A DNA stretch of 64,000 bases. Origin: Terriglobus roseus DSM 18391 (lineage in GTDB: Bacteria > Acidobacteriota > Terriglobia > Terriglobales > Acidobacteriaceae). The notes under the pieces are model-generated. The model did not search any database. It was not told the DNA's origin and saw only the letters and a program-made list of their open reading frames with translations. Position numbers and translations under genes: made by a program. Of this stretch, positions 44,573-52,357 are shown piece after piece. The stretch covers positions 1,426,001 through 1,490,000 of the forward strand of contig NC_018014.1 of the NCBI RefSeq assembly GCF_000265425.1. Direction: 5' to 3'. Every line of letters starts with the position of its first letter. The first letter of the stretch is position 1.

Positions 44573-45204
44573 GGAACCACCACCGTATCCCCAGGATTCA
44601 GGGCAAGGTTACGGTTCACGTCCGTACCTTGTGTCAGGGCTTTGTAGTTAAGCCATACCTTGCTCGTGGAGCTATCAGCCGGGATGATGTGAATCTTCTT
44701 GCGCGATGCAAACGCCGTGATCCCGCCAGCCTGTGCGATCAGTTGCAACACAGTGATCGGCGCGTTCAGGGGGTAGGCACCAGGCCGTGCGACTTCACCT
44801 GCGATATACACCATCCGACTGTGTATCTCGGCAACAGTGACCGTCACCTGGGGTTCCACGACGATCGACAGCAGTCGCGCATGGATCATCGCTTCAAGCT
44901 GCGAAGGCTCCAGGCCAGCCACCGATAATTCATTCAGTAGCGGCAGCGAAATCTTGCCATCAGGCCGAACCGTCACGACCTGACTAAGATCTTTCTCTTT
45001 CCAAACCTGGATATTAAGAATGTCGCCGCTTCCAATCGTGTAGCGTGCTGCGGGGACTGCGGCGCGCGTCTCTGGCCTGTTGGTACTGGTAACAGTCGTC
45101 GCAGCGACATGTGCCACCTGTTCCTGTCCGTCGCACTGCCCGACCATGAAAGATAGGGGCAGCGCGCATGCAGTGCCCCATCGTGTGATAGCCCTGAATC
45201 CCAT
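44569..45204 (-). CDS. Short OPX-family polysaccharide export protein (Wza/GumB-like)
   Basis: This 211-residue periplasmic export protein has a signal sequence ending near MVGQCDGQ without a good lipobox. The polysaccharide-export domain (YTIGSGDILNIQVWKEKDLSQVVTVRPDGKISLPLLNELSVAGL) is followed by one SLBB domain (YIAGEVARPGAYPLNAPITVLQLIAQAGGITAFASRKKIHII). It is far shorter than E. coli Wza (about 380 residues) and lacks its extra SLBB repeats and C-terminal amphipathic helix, so it cannot form an outer-membrane pore alone. A barrel protein follows directly. It is the first gene of the 11-gene operon, 30 bp downstream of a sigma-54 site, with AAGGAC before the ATG. Confidence 0.9.
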   Translation of the reverse strand: MGFRAITRWGTACALPLSFMVGQCDGQEQVAHVAATTVTSTNRPETRAAVPAARYTIGSGDILNIQVWKEKDLSQVVTVRPDGKISLPLLNELSVAGLEPSQLEAMIHARLLSIVVEPQVTVTVAEIHSRMVYIAGEVARPGAYPLNAPITVLQLIAQAGGITAFASRKKIHIIPADSSTSKVWLNYKALTQGTDVNRNLALNPGDTVVVP

Positions 45205-45233
45205 ACTTGCCGTCCTTCCGATGACAAGGAATA

Positions 45234-45250
45234 TGCAAGTAAGAAGCCAA
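45234..45250 (-). promoter_or_regulatory. Sigma-54 promoter for the 11-gene EPS export/assembly operon
   Basis: The minus strand reads TTGGCTTCTTACTTGCA, with a perfect TTGCA -12 box, TTGGC at -24 and exact GG-N10-GC spacing. Transcription should start near 45223, leaving a 19-nt leader that contains GGAAGGAC before the ATG at 45204. Confidence 0.75.
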
Positions 45251-45311
45251 AGCAGATGGTCAGTAAAGCGCCTGTTTTAAGCTCGAATCGCTGTGGTATC
45301 GCGGGAGACTG

Positions 45312-46664
45312 TTAGACAGTATGCAGTGTGTTGCACACTTCCTTGGAGGCACCGCCAAGCAACTGGCCATAGACCTTTACAGTCCTCGCCGCGATCTCAT
45401 CCCAGCCGGTGTACAGCAACCGATTATTCATCGCCCCCTGCAGAAGCGCCGGGTAGGGGACGTCAGAAGGCTGCGTTCCTGAGCACGACATTGCAGTCTG
45501 ATCGCGCATCGCAGCGACCTCCCTCAGCAATCGGCTCAGCACCTTTGTCAGTAGGACATCGTCTCCCGGAGGTACGAGGACGGCGTTACTGCCATGTTGA
45601 AGATATTGACGAAAGGGAGCCAGATCGAAAGCGACGATTGGCTTGCAATAGCTAAGCCCCGTCAGCAGCGCGCCGCTTGTTGTAATGCTGCGATAAGGGT
45701 AGAGAATTACATCGGCCACACGATAATAGTGCGGTATTTCCTCCGTCGCAATATACCGAAGATCGGCCCGAATCGTATCGGGATGAAGCCGCGCGGTGCG
45801 CTGAACAAGCTCTTCCTCCGCGGCGGATCCGCTACCGGCAATCAAGAGGAGAGGGCATCCTGCACCAGGATCCCACGTACTCATAGACCGCTTCCACGAG
45901 TCTAGTAATAAGTCCAGTCCCTTATACGGTGCCAACACTCCCTGCCACAAGGCGACGGGTCGCTTCCGCTCGATGCCTAGCCGCTGGCGCGCATCGACAC
46001 GCAATCCTTCTGCAGTGCTTACCTCTTCAAAGAGCGGACCGTGGGGAATCACCGTGATCGCATCGGCGTCGACGCCAAACTTGCCCCTTAGCGCCTGGGC
46101 AATATCTGTGGAGTGACAGATCAGATGATCCACCACGGAATAAAGGCGCTGATACACCGGTCGAAGTTGTTCGCCCGTATCGTGTGGCAACAAGTTGTGC
46201 ACGGTGTGGACAACGGGAATGCCATATCGCTGTGCCGCTGCGATTAGGTCGAAGTCAAAGGACACGCCATGGTTCAGCGCTGGGAGTTGTTGCAAGTGCA
46301 AAATGTTGGGCCGTCCAGCTTCTTTGCGTTCCAGCGTGCGCGTCAGTATAAGAGTGTTCGCGATAGCAGCAGCGGCACGCATTGTCTTTCGGACGCGCGG
46401 ATGCCAATGGTCCGCGCATCGATCCCAGCGGATGGGCCCGGGATCCGCGGTGAGTCCGCTGCGCGCAAAATAATTGGGTTCGCGCGCAATGCTGGCGGAA
46501 ATCAATCGCACGGCTGTACCGGCATCGCGCAGTGCTCCGGCCAGTGCTGCGGTGTACCAGGGCGTGAAGCAGAATGGGTCGGCAAGCCACACGCTGGGGC
46601 GGGCACCGCGCGTCCCTTCCGGCGTTCCCGGTGCTGCCGTCGCCTGCATCGCGGCGATCGTCAT
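45312..46664 (-). CDS. Glycosyltransferase (GT4-like)
   Basis: The 450-residue GT-B protein has an N-terminal half with WLADPFCFTPWYTAALAGALRDAG and IPVVHTVHNLLPHDTG. The C-terminal half contains VALWQGVLAPYKGLDLLLDSW, LLLIAGSGSAAEEELVQR and RYIATEEIPHYYRVADVILYPYRSITTSGALLTGLSYCKPIVAFD, the nucleotide-sugar-binding region of family 4-like transferases. Its ATG overlaps the preceding gene's stop by 4 bp; it is the last gene of the 8-gene operon beginning at 52.1 kb. Donor and acceptor are unknown. Confidence 0.85.
   Translation of the reverse strand: MTIAAMQATAAPGTPEGTRGARPSVWLADPFCFTPWYTAALAGALRDAGTAVRLISASIAREPNYFARSGLTADPGPIRWDRCADHWHPRVRKTMRAAAAIANTLILTRTLERKEAGRPNILHLQQLPALNHGVSFDFDLIAAAQRYGIPVVHTVHNLLPHDTGEQLRPVYQRLYSVVDHLICHSTDIAQALRGKFGVDADAITVIPHGPLFEEVSTAEGLRVDARQRLGIERKRPVALWQGVLAPYKGLDLLLDSWKRSMSTWDPGAGCPLLLIAGSGSAAEEELVQRTARLHPDTIRADLRYIATEEIPHYYRVADVILYPYRSITTSGALLTGLSYCKPIVAFDLAPFRQYLQHGSNAVLVPPGDDVLLTKVLSRLLREVAAMRDQTAMSCSGTQPSDVPYPALLQGAMNNRLLYTGWDEIAARTVKVYGQLLGGASKEVCNTLHTV
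45325..45339. repeat. Perfect inverted repeat AGTGTG-TTG-CACACT
   Basis: This 15-bp dyad lies at the very end of the glycosyltransferase gene and about 100-115 bp upstream of the predicted start of the wza-like operon. That is where a sigma-54 activator could bind. It could also simply be coding sequence. Confidence 0.25.
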
Positions 46665-47839
46665 AAGGAGACGCCCGCCCTCGTTGCGACGCTGACTCTC
46701 GTGCCTCGTCTCGCGGACACTGCTTGATACATACGCACGTACTCACGCGTCATGGCGGAGACATCAAACTGCGCGATGGCTCTGGCCTGCGCACGTTGTT
46801 CATAGTCTTGCCTCAGAGCTGCGTCGGACAGTAGAGCAATGATCGCGTCCGCCAACAGTTCCGGCTTGCCCGGTGGTACCAGGCATCCTGCACTTCCGTC
46901 ATCAAGCAGGCGCGGTATCTCTCCCACTGCGGACGCGACAATGGCCTTACCGGCGGCCATCGCTTCCAGGATCGCCAGTGGCATCGCCTCCATGCGCGAA
47001 GGCTGCACCATGATCGTGCAGCGGCTCAGAAATTGAGCGGTGTCGTCGCAGAACCCCGGCAAGTGAAACTGCTGCGACACCCCAAGTGTCTCCGCAAGAA
47101 TGCGCAAGTGGTCGCGCTCCACTCCTTCACCGGCTATCACGCACTGCAACGTGGGATACTGTCGCAGGATCTTCGGGAGAGCCCAAAGCAACACGTCTAC
47201 GCCCTTTTCTTTGGAGAGGCGCGAGATGCATCCCAGCACGAAGGGGCCATGCTGCGTCGCGCTGGTGATGTGTTGATACCGTGCGACATCGATGCCGTTC
47301 GAGATCACACGGATCGTCTGTTTCCGGATCCCGGCACGTCTCAGCTGCGAGACGATACCGCGGGACACCGCCGCTACCATGTCAAATCGGCGAAGAAGCA
47401 ATCGATCCAGTCGCGCATAGAACTGCAACGGGGAGGTACGCTCCGTCCAGTTATGACATGTGGCGACGATGGCGCAACCAGCCAGTCGCGCCGCCACCCA
47501 CCCGTAGACGTTGGCCTTGTAGCCGTGTGTATGTACCACGTCGACACGTTCTGCGCGAAGAAAGCGGATCAGCGATCGAAACGTACTCAGGTCCCAGCGG
47601 CCCTTACAGTGCAAGTTCCAGACTGGAGTATTCTGCTCTTCCGCGCGTTGCGTTAGCTGCCGGCATTGCGGGGCATCCGCATTGAACAGGCCGAGGCATG
47701 CATCCACTCCTGCGGTCGTAAGAGACGCAGAAAGTAAGCACACCATCTGCTCAGCGCCGTAGAAACCCGCACTCGATACCAGTTGTAATACCCGCAAGCC
47801 AGGCCCCCGGACTACTGCAGATCTAGTTGGTTGTCGCAC
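46661..47839 (-). CDS. GT4-type glycosyltransferase
   Basis: This GT-B enzyme of about 392 residues has an N-terminus reading LRVLQLVSSAGFYGAEQMVCLLSASL (GAE loop) and VDVVHTHGYKANVYGWVAARLAG. The C-terminal domain carries LGCISRLSKEKGVDVLLWALPKIL, CVIAGEGVERDHLRILA, FHLPGFCDDTAQFLSRCTIMVQPSRMEAMPLAILEAMAAGKAIVASAVGEIP. Start choice is uncertain: GTG 47839 or TTG 47881, both inside the deacetylase gene's end and without a clear ribosome-binding site. It lies in the 8-gene operon. A role in repeat-unit assembly is inferred from context. Confidence 0.88.
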   Translation of the reverse strand: MRQPTRSAVVRGPGLRVLQLVSSAGFYGAEQMVCLLSASLTTAGVDACLGLFNADAPQCRQLTQRAEEQNTPVWNLHCKGRWDLSTFRSLIRFLRAERVDVVHTHGYKANVYGWVAARLAGCAIVATCHNWTERTSPLQFYARLDRLLLRRFDMVAAVSRGIVSQLRRAGIRKQTIRVISNGIDVARYQHITSATQHGPFVLGCISRLSKEKGVDVLLWALPKILRQYPTLQCVIAGEGVERDHLRILAETLGVSQQFHLPGFCDDTAQFLSRCTIMVQPSRMEAMPLAILEAMAAGKAIVASAVGEIPRLLDDGSAGCLVPPGKPELLADAIIALLSDAALRQDYEQRAQARAIAQFDVSAMTREYVRMYQAVSARRGTRVSVATRAGVSL

Positions 47840-48605
47840 GGAACAGGTGCGACCAGAAGCGTTGATACACTGCGTCCCCAACCACTGCTTTCATGGCGTC
47901 GCGCACGCGATAGTTCGCCTGCAGAAGATGCACTGTAGTGCGATTGGCTTCCGCATAACCTGCAATCGTCCGCAATGTCGTGTGAGCACGCACTGCAAAA
48001 CGGCCAATGACCGCCGGCATCGTAAGCCCGGGGACTTGTGCAGGCGGCCGGTAATAACCGGGCTGTGAGGTATAGACCACCTCGTAACCGGCAATCGCAC
48101 ACGCCCGCAACACAGCCTCATTGCACCTTCCACCGGGAAGAGAGATGGTTCTCACATGCTGACCGATATGGTCTTCCAGTGTCCTGCGTGAGCCCAGCAG
48201 CTCTTCCTGCATGCGGGAAGGCGAGCACTGGGGAAGGAAGGAATGCGAAGCTGTGTGCGATCCCACCGCATGCCCTGCCGCTACAAGACTTCGCACATCA
48301 TTCCAGTCCATATGATCGTGCTTGCTTGCGATCCAGTTTGTGGTCACGAAGAAGTTCGCCTTGAGCGAGAACGCACCCAGGATCGGCGCTGCCCACCGAA
48401 TGTTCGAACAGTGGCCGTCGTCGAAGGTGATCACTGCCGGGCTCCGGCTCTGCTCGGCTGTTTTACTGATTGTTGCCAGATGCTGAAAGAACATCTCGGG
48501 TGACAGCGTGTAGATGTCACGCGAGGGAACGCTGCAAATCTCGTGGTAGGCAAACACCTGTATTTTCGATGTCGCCATCAGGTCGTTGTCGGTAAGTTGT
48601 GTCAT
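47823..48605 (-). CDS. NodB-type polysaccharide deacetylase (CE4-like)
   Basis: The 260-residue protein carries the metal-dependent deacetylase motifs in order: TFDDGH (motif 1 with the D-D pair), HTASHSFLP (motif 2 His pair) and SLPGGRCNE (motif 3, a Ser where many have Arg before P-G-G). No signal peptide is visible, suggesting a cytoplasmic substrate, perhaps a lipid-linked or nucleotide-linked acetamido sugar before export. The ATG overlaps the small membrane-protein stop by 4 bp. Together with the acetyltransferases in the region, it points to controlled N-acetylation of the polymer. Confidence 0.87.
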   Translation of the reverse strand: MTQLTDNDLMATSKIQVFAYHEICSVPSRDIYTLSPEMFFQHLATISKTAEQSRSPAVITFDDGHCSNIRWAAPILGAFSLKANFFVTTNWIASKHDHMDWNDVRSLVAAGHAVGSHTASHSFLPQCSPSRMQEELLGSRRTLEDHIGQHVRTISLPGGRCNEAVLRACAIAGYEVVYTSQPGYYRPPAQVPGLTMPAVIGRFAVRAHTTLRTIAGYAEANRTTVHLLQANYRVRDAMKAVVGDAVYQRFWSHLFRATTN

Positions 48606-48802
48606 ACCCGGCCGTCCTCCGCGCGCTGGCCTGAGATCGACTTATGCTCTCGCCCCGCTCGCTGAACCCGCGTCCGCGTCAGGATTGCGCCACACAGAAA
48701 GAGCGCCGCAGACAGCAGCAGAAACGAGAGTGCGGGACTCGGTCCCAGCATCTTCTCCAGCGAGTGCGATACACGCTCTACCAGCACAATCAGTTCACCC
48801 AT
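48602..48802 (-). CDS. Small single-pass membrane protein of the EPS operon
   Basis: The 66-residue product has one hydrophobic helix (about 22-41, LSFLLLSAALFLCGAIL) between an amphipathic N-terminal helix (MGELIVLVERVSHSLEKML) and a basic tail. ATG 48802 has GGAGG 6 nt upstream. The gene overlaps its upstream and downstream neighbours by 8 and 4 bp, strong signs of a real, coupled gene. No family recognised; it might anchor or regulate the FAD enzyme or deacetylase on either side. Confidence 0.7.
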   Translation of the reverse strand: MGELIVLVERVSHSLEKMLGPSPALSFLLLSAALFLCGAILTRTRVQRAGREHKSISGQRAEDGRV

Positions 48803-50219
48803 GCGAAACCTCCATCGGAGCAAGAACCAGAGAAGGCACGCACGGACTCAAACCACTGGCGGCCAGCGAACGCTCCACCGGGATGTCTTTCATGAGCTCG
48901 CAGCATGCCTGGTTCGCGATGGAAGTCATCGCGTTGTTATTAAGCGTGTTGTTAATGATCTGCGCGGTGTTCGCTAGGTAAACATTCGGCACAGGAGTAC
49001 GGACTGGTGGCACAATCCCGGAATAGCCGATCGTCGGGACCGGCTGCACATTGCGTTCGCGGAACACGAACCAGCGTTCGATCTCAGCCTCCTTCAGATC
49101 CGGGTACATCGCAGACAGCTCCGGCCAGAACTGGTCCCACACTCCCTGGTCATCTTTCTCGAAGAGGGGATCAGAAGATGTTGTATAGCGTGGAACGTAG
49201 ACCAGGTGTCTCCCGTTCGTCTCCACAGCAGGATCGATCAGGTTCGTCATCTCGATAACACCGGTAAAACCAATGGTGTCCGTCACGTTTGTCACATAGA
49301 AGGGCGATAGCCGGCGGCGCAGAACCACCACCACGCAAATCATCCCCAGGTACATCACCTCGCCTAGTCGTTTCATGTAGTCGGCGTCGCTTGTCTGCAG
49401 AAGACGTCCAACGACACTGTTTGGAACCGTCAGCACCGCACCATCGAAGAACTGCGCGCCTTGCCCCGTATCGATCCGTACAGCGCCTGCTCTGGCATCG
49501 CCTTCATGGGCGCAGATGCGACGTATCTTCACGCCAAGGTGTGTCGAACCATCCCACATCGCGACACTCTGCTGCAGGCGTTGGAAGACCATCCGGTAGC
49601 CACCCCGCACGTATCCCAACTGCTCCTGCGCACCCAGTCCCTGCTGACGTGTGGAAGCCAGACGGACCATCGTCCCCCACAGAAAGGCAGCAGAAGCGTA
49701 GCGGCGCAGCTCCCCCAGCTTGCATCGCAGTAACGGCTCCCAGATCTGCTCGAAGACCTTCCGTCCAAAGAGCCGGCGCGTCCACTCGCAGAGGGGCACT
49801 CTCTCCAGTCGAAGCCCCTTCTTGATCTTCGTCACATAGAGCGACATGATCGCCAGCCGCATCTTCGACAGCAGGGAAAGATGCCGATACCGAAGCAGAT
49901 CGGCTGCCCCGGTCATCTTGTGAAAACCTCCGTGGGAATAGAGGCCAACCTCCGTCTTCGTCCAGCGCAGTTCGTCGTGCAGACCCAGCTCATCCAGCAG
50001 GTCCAGCAAAGCTCTGTCAGAGGTCAGGATGCAGTGGTAGAAACGATCCCACTCAAACGACCCAAAGTCATGGCTTGTACTCAGGCCGCCAATGTCGGCA
50101 CGCTGTTCCAGGATGCTCACCCGGTAACCCGCGCGCAGCAGCCGAAGGGCGCAGACCATCCCTGTAAAGCCCGCTCCAACTACAGCAATATGAGAGCGAC
50201 GTGATGCTGTCATTGTCAT
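48795..50219 (-). CDS. FAD-dependent oxidoreductase (amine-oxidase/protoporphyrinogen-oxidase-like fold)
   Basis: This flavoprotein of about 474 residues begins with the dinucleotide motif IAVVGAGFTGMVCALRLLRAGYRVSILEQRADIGGLS. A second FAD contact follows at YVRGGYRMVFQRLQQ, and the C-terminal part is VYLANTAQIINNTLNNNAMTSIANQA. Enzymes of this shape recur in EPS and lipid-sugar clusters and resemble UDP-galactopyranose mutase in overall fold, but the substrate is unknown. ATG 50219 has GGGGAG 9 nt upstream; a TTG at 50225 is the longer alternative. It overlaps the small membrane-protein gene by 8 bp and follows the SMR-like pair closely. Confidence 0.82.
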   Translation of the reverse strand: MTMTASRRSHIAVVGAGFTGMVCALRLLRAGYRVSILEQRADIGGLSTSHDFGSFEWDRFYHCILTSDRALLDLLDELGLHDELRWTKTEVGLYSHGGFHKMTGAADLLRYRHLSLLSKMRLAIMSLYVTKIKKGLRLERVPLCEWTRRLFGRKVFEQIWEPLLRCKLGELRRYASAAFLWGTMVRLASTRQQGLGAQEQLGYVRGGYRMVFQRLQQSVAMWDGSTHLGVKIRRICAHEGDARAGAVRIDTGQGAQFFDGAVLTVPNSVVGRLLQTSDADYMKRLGEVMYLGMICVVVVLRRRLSPFYVTNVTDTIGFTGVIEMTNLIDPAVETNGRHLVYVPRYTTSSDPLFEKDDQGVWDQFWPELSAMYPDLKEAEIERWFVFRERNVQPVPTIGYSGIVPPVRTPVPNVYLANTAQIINNTLNNNAMTSIANQACCELMKDIPVERSLAASGLSPCVPSLVLAPMEVSHG

Positions 50220-50221
50220 CG

Positions 50222-50587
50222 TCAAATACTCCCCGCAACCATCGCGGCCCCACAGGAAATCACACCAATGGCAATCCAGCGTTGCCGCGAGACCCTTTCA
50301 TGCAGGAGCAGCGCAGCCAATCCGCTTACCAGCACAAAACCAAGGCTCAACAGCGGATACGCATAAGAAATATCCAGCGTCTTTAGCGCGACCAGCCAGC
50401 AGGCCGTAGCCGCTACGAACATCACTGCCCAAAGCACCATCCAGGGCAGCCCCTTACGTCGTTGGTTTGAGGCTGCGACCAGGTTCGTGGCATGTTTCAA
50501 CACCACTTGTGCCACCGAGGCCAGGCCAATAGAGACGGCAAGCGCGGTCCAGGCAGAAGAGACGGATGTGAAAGACAACGTCATCAC
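50222..50587 (-). CDS. SMR/EamA-like small membrane transporter subunit (ArnE/F-like)
   Basis: The 121-residue product has four membrane helices typical of the small multidrug resistance fold (ALAVSIGLASVAQVVLKHA; WMVLWAVMFVAATACWLVAL; ISYAYPLLSLGFVLVSGLAALLLHE; WIAIGVISCGAAMVAGS). The YPL and HE elements match ArnE/ArnF-type undecaprenyl-phosphate-sugar flippase subunits. It is encoded just after a second, similar subunit (4-bp overlap), as expected for a heterodimer. GTG 50587 or ATG 50584 may start it. Flipping of an Und-P-sugar made by the GT2 at 53750 is a plausible role. Confidence 0.8.
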   Translation of the reverse strand: MMTLSFTSVSSAWTALAVSIGLASVAQVVLKHATNLVAASNQRRKGLPWMVLWAVMFVAATACWLVALKTLDISYAYPLLSLGFVLVSGLAALLLHERVSRQRWIAIGVISCGAAMVAGSI

Positions 50588-50961
50588 GAAATCACCTCTC
50601 GATTCGTTCGTGCTAAAAGCGCGATACCAAGTCCGATCGTCACAATGCCGATGCAGCGCAAAGGCCCTAAAGGTTCGTGCAGCACAAAATGACCCACAAG
50701 TCCCGTCAAAACGTAGTTCGTTGCCGCCAGCGGATAAAGGTAACTAATGTCCTTACGAGCAACGGCAGCACACCAGAGCAAGGTCCCAAAGGCGTAGAGG
50801 GCAAGCCCGCCCGCGAGCCCTCTGGTCACCATGAGAGGCCACTCCAGCAGAGCGGTGCCGAGCGCCCCTCTCCCCATAAGGCCCAGCTTCATCACATTCT
50901 GACCAGCCGCCGCCAGCACAACGGAACCCGTCACCAGCATCTCTGTCCGGTAGGCCTTCAT
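50584..50961 (-). CDS. SMR/EamA-like small membrane transporter subunit (ArnE/F-like)
   Basis: The 125-residue product has four helices: MLVTGSVVLAAAGQNVMKLGL, LAGGLALYAFGTLLWCAAV, ISYLYPLAATNYVLTGLVGHFVLHE and IGIVTIGLGIALLA. ATG 50961 was chosen because AGGG lies 6 nt upstream and the fold begins there; a longer frame from 51195 overlaps the Gfo/Idh gene without homology. It shares the SYxYPL and HE motifs with its downstream partner, so the two likely form an antiparallel heterodimer like ArnE/ArnF. Pumping of drugs is less likely given the EPS operon. Confidence 0.8.
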   Translation of the reverse strand: MKAYRTEMLVTGSVVLAAAGQNVMKLGLMGRGALGTALLEWPLMVTRGLAGGLALYAFGTLLWCAAVARKDISYLYPLAATNYVLTGLVGHFVLHEPLGPLRCIGIVTIGLGIALLARTNREVIS

Positions 50962-50969
50962 CCGCCGCC

Positions 50970-52088
50970 CTAAGCCTGCGCCACGGCGGTTGCAGCAACT
51001 GGAAAGACCGGCAGTTGTGGAGTCCATTGACGGTTCAACACAGCAGTCTTCGATGGCGCCGTGCGTACCGTTCCGTGCTCCAGTGAAATCGGCACACCGT
51101 CGTGCTCCAGCGACTTTTGAGCTGCTTCCAGGATGCGTACGACGCGCAGACCATCGCGGGCATCGCTTCGAGGTGTCGTGCGGTGGTTGACGCAATCGAT
51201 GAAGTGCTGGAACTCCAGCTTCAATGGCTCCGTTGACGCGAGGTGCGGGATCTGAATATCCCCGAAACGAACCTGGATCGCCTCACCGTAAGAACACGTT
51301 GCAGGTGTCTGCGCGCCGCTGTCGTAAATGCGCAATTTCTCCGTCGTCGCTGCGTCGTCGAAGACAAGCATCTTCCGGCTGCCCACCACGGTCGTGCTCC
51401 GCATCTTGTGCGGGTCAAGCCATGAGATATGAATATGTGCCATCCGCCGGTTCTGGAAGAACAGACTCAGGAATACGACATCCTCAATTCCGTTCTGAAT
51501 AAATGACTGGCCTCTCGCACTTACATCAATCGGCTCTTCGCCCAGGATGTAAAGGATCTGTGAGATGTCGTGCGGAGCAAAGCTCCACAGCGCATTCTCG
51601 TCGCCGCGAATGCGCCCCAGGTTCACCCGCTGTGTGTAGATGTAATAGGTCTCCCCTAGCTCGCCTGACTGCACAATTTCGCGGATGCGATTGACTGCGG
51701 GGTGATATTCCAGCAAGTGCCCCACCATCAGAATCCGGCCAAGCGACTCGGCCAAAGCCAGTAACTCTTCCGCGTGCGACACCTTCAGCGTGAAGGGCTT
51801 CTCCACAAAAACGTCTTTACCGGCAAGCAGAGCCTGCTTTGCAAGACTGAAGTGAGTTACAGCCGGCGTGCTGATCACGATAGCGCGTATCTCCGGGAAA
51901 TTCGCAAGCATTTCGTCGAGCGATACAGCAGTCTGGGTATTCCAGTTTCGCTCGGCCAGTGCCCGACGGCTCTCACTCACATCGCTGCACGCAACAAGGT
52001 CGCAATCAGGGTTCTCGTATAGGCACCGCGCTACATTACAGCCCCAGGCGCCGAGGCCGATAACTCCTACCTTCAACTTGCTGTTCAT
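50970..52088 (-). CDS. Gfo/Idh/MocA family oxidoreductase (WbpB/WlbA-like role proposed)
   Basis: This NAD(P)-dependent oxidoreductase of about 372 residues has a Rossmann motif KVGVIGLGAWGCNVARCL and a family-defining EKPF (VFVEKPFTLKVSHAEELL). It also has MVGHLLEYHPAVNRI and a C-terminal alpha/beta domain with WSFAPHDISQILYILG. In the UDP-ManNAc3NAcA pathway an enzyme of this family oxidises C3 of UDP-GlcNAcA; the dehydrogenase that would make that substrate is encoded divergently. ATG 52088 was chosen because the sigma-54 promoter at 52129-52145 predicts transcription from about 52118, excluding the earlier in-frame codon at 52121. ATGs at 52094 and 52097 remain possible. It heads the 8-gene operon. 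Confidence 0.85.
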   Translation of the reverse strand: MNSKLKVGVIGLGAWGCNVARCLYENPDCDLVACSDVSESRRALAERNWNTQTAVSLDEMLANFPEIRAIVISTPAVTHFSLAKQALLAGKDVFVEKPFTLKVSHAEELLALAESLGRILMVGHLLEYHPAVNRIREIVQSGELGETYYIYTQRVNLGRIRGDENALWSFAPHDISQILYILGEEPIDVSARGQSFIQNGIEDVVFLSLFFQNRRMAHIHISWLDPHKMRSTTVVGSRKMLVFDDAATTEKLRIYDSGAQTPATCSYGEAIQVRFGDIQIPHLASTEPLKLEFQHFIDCVNHRTTPRSDARDGLRVVRILEAAQKSLEHDGVPISLEHGTVRTAPSKTAVLNRQWTPQLPVFPVAATAVAQA

Positions 52089-52128
52089 GATCATCATCTC
52101 TCTCTGAGTGGGGGCTCGCACTCATGGA

Positions 52129-52145
52129 AGCAATCGTCATGCCAA
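52129..52145 (-). promoter_or_regulatory. Sigma-54 promoter for the 8-gene Gfo/Idh operon
   Basis: The minus strand reads TTGGCATGACGATTGCT, one mismatch from YTGGCACGRNNNTTGCW and with exact GG-N10-GC spacing. Predicted transcription start is near 52118, 30 nt before the ATG at 52088. Confidence 0.85.
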
Positions 52146-52191
52146 GTTTCCAGCGCGGCTTTTTATAGAAGCTGGGGCTCAAGTCGAGCTA

Positions 52192-52205
52192 TATCGGATC
52201 CGATA
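52192..52205. promoter_or_regulatory. Perfect 14-bp palindrome between two divergent sigma-54 promoters
   Basis: TATCGGATCCGATA is a perfect palindrome in the 269-bp divergent region. It lies about 75-85 bp upstream of the minus-strand predicted transcription start and about 150-165 bp upstream of the plus-strand one. This is a suitable position for an enhancer site serving both promoters. Confidence 0.4.
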
Positions 52206-52328
52206 GGCAAGCAGTTGCATAGTCTGTGCACTCCGCATTCGCTCAACAATCACCCGAAAGATAATCGCCCGAAGTCAATTACATAGATGGAAGCCACCGC
52301 CCGCAGGAGTTTCTCGATCCTGCGCGGT

Positions 52329-52345
52329 TTGGCATGAGCCTTGCA
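52329..52345 (+). promoter_or_regulatory. Sigma-54 promoter for the sugar-nucleotide operon
   Basis: TTGGCATGAGCCTTGCA differs from the consensus at one defined base and keeps GG-N10-GC exactly. Predicted transcription starts near 52356. An in-frame ATG at 52334 lies inside this element and cannot be the start if the promoter is real. Confidence 0.8.
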
Positions 52346-52357
52346 CTAAGGGAGCAC

